From Acidimicrobiia bacterium (GTDB lineage: Bacteria > Actinomycetota > Acidimicrobiia > IMCC26256 > PALSA-555): a stretch of DNA of 34,475 nucleotides. A program made the position numbers and the translations under genes. Under the pieces are notes generated by a model that was given only the letters and a program-made list of their open reading frames with translations, was not told the origin of the DNA and did not search any database. The stretch is from contig DASZJD010000068.1 in assembly GCA_035948415.1 (NCBI GenBank), positions 1 to 34,475 of the forward strand. Reading direction: 5' to 3'. Of the stretch, positions 33,915-34,475 are shown one piece after another (position 1 is the first letter of the stretch; the number at the start of each line of letters is the position of its first letter).

Positions 33915-33917
33915 CCT
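33912..33917 (+). promoter_or_regulatory. -10-like element overlapping a stop codon, for enoyl-CoA hydratase gene
   Basis: TAGCCT starts with the TAG stop of the cyclase gene and ends 8 nt before GTG 33926. Confidence 0.4.
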
Positions 33918-33925
33918 CACCGGCT

Positions 33926-34475
33926 GTGCCCGAGCCGAGCTACGAGACGCTCCGGTTCGAGCGTCGAGGCCCGGTCGGGTGGCTGCGGCTCCACCGCCCC
34001 GAGAAGCTGAACGCGTTCACGGTGTCGATGTGGCGCGAGCTCGGTGACCTCGGCCGCCGCGTCGGGGCCGACGCCACCCTGCGGGTCGTCGTCGTCGTCG
34101 GCGACGGCCGAGCCTTCTCGAGCGGCATCGACACGTCGGTGTTCACCGAGGGGACGGGTCAGTCGGTGCTCGAGGTCGGCGAGGGTGGGCATCCCGACCC
34201 GACCGTGGCGGGGATCCTCGCCGTCCAGGACACCTTCACGTGGCTGGCCGAGGCGCCGTACCCGACGATCGCCGCGATCCGCGGGTACGCCCTCGGCGCC
34301 GGGCTCCAGCTCGCGCTCGCGTGCGACCTCCGGGTCGTCGCGCACGGCGCCCAGCTTGGCTTGCTCGAGCACCGGTACGGGATCCTCCCGGACCTGGGTG
34401 GCACCCAGCGGCTGCCGCGGATCGTCGGCCCGTCGAAGGCGCTGCAGCTGATCGTCACCGCGGCGCGCATCGACA
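33926..34475 (+). CDS. Enoyl-CoA hydratase/isomerase family protein (3' end outside window)
   Basis: The first 183 codons of a crotonase-fold enzyme. It begins YETLRFERRGPVGWLRLHRPEKLNAF with the usual first strands given here as a landmark for residues 6-31. GRAFSSGIDTSVF supplies the CoA oxyanion-hole loop, AAIRGYALGAGLQLALACDLRVV the second oxyanion and Gly-rich helix, and LGLLEHRYGILPDLGGTQRLPRIVG the catalytic Glu region. In hydratases two Glu residues act in the HGAQ/PE and GLLE positions; only the second is evident here (LLEHRYG), so an isomerase or other crotonase is possible. GTG 33926 is the clear start: the frame directly upstream is the cyclase stop region. The gene runs off the end of the window. 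Confidence 0.9.
   Translation, partial: MPEPSYETLRFERRGPVGWLRLHRPEKLNAFTVSMWRELGDLGRRVGADATLRVVVVVGDGRAFSSGIDTSVFTEGTGQSVLEVGEGGHPDPTVAGILAVQDTFTWLAEAPYPTIAAIRGYALGAGLQLALACDLRVVAHGAQLGLLEHRYGILPDLGGTQRLPRIVGPSKALQLIVTAARID

Overview
The window is very GC-rich chromosomal DNA (low-to-mid 70s % GC by eye). GTG starts are frequent, genes are packed with 1-4 bp overlaps, and there is no tRNA, rRNA, transposase, phage gene or CRISPR array. The order glyA - wecA-like - atpZ-atpI-atpBEFHAGDC, the many GTG starts and the apparently leaderless promoters point to a high-GC actinobacterium. An Acidimicrobiia-like lineage is my best guess from gene content and style; this is inference and no marker gene here proves it.

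Region 1 (1-13.9 kb) is a Wzx/Wzy-type exopolysaccharide or capsule locus. It holds the end of an initiating polyprenyl-phosphate sugar transferase that runs in frame into a GT4 glycosyltransferase, two more GT4 enzymes, a Wzy-like polymerase, a PhnW-like aminotransferase and a GT4 on the opposite strand. These are followed by a flippase fused to a CE4 polysaccharide deacetylase, a Wzz/BY-kinase co-polymerase, a GH39/GH5-like lipoprotein glycoside hydrolase and a low-molecular-weight tyrosine phosphatase. Together these cover priming, extension, flipping, polymerisation, chain-length control, deacetylation, trimming and dephosphorylation of the kinase.

Region 2 (13.9-23.8 kb) is housekeeping: serine hydroxymethyltransferase, a WecA/TagO-type phospho-sugar transferase, and a complete F1Fo ATP synthase operon of ten genes. 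The operon has a well-formed sigma70-type promoter and a leader hairpin.

Region 3 (23.8-34.5 kb) is mixed. It contains a secreted TIM-barrel protein of unknown function, class II fructose-1,6-bisphosphatase (glpX), an SDR oxidoreductase, a limonene-epoxide-hydrolase-type enzyme and an isobutyryl-CoA-mutase-type large subunit. A SAM methyltransferase then converges with a three-gene minus-strand cassette (GT4, SAM methyltransferase, alpha/alpha-toroid protein). The window ends with an alpha/beta hydrolase, a small class III nucleotide cyclase and the start of an enoyl-CoA hydratase.

The most interesting signals are two in-frame fusions in the polysaccharide locus, above all the Wzx-deacetylase. 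Next are a recurring -10 hexamer placed 5-10 nt before start codons (leaderless transcription), with one case implying an ATC start, and a hairpin-rich 488-bp intergenic region before the flippase gene. There are also GC hairpins shared between convergent genes, and the GT4-methyltransferase-toroid cassette. All statements come from reading the sequence; no database search was run.
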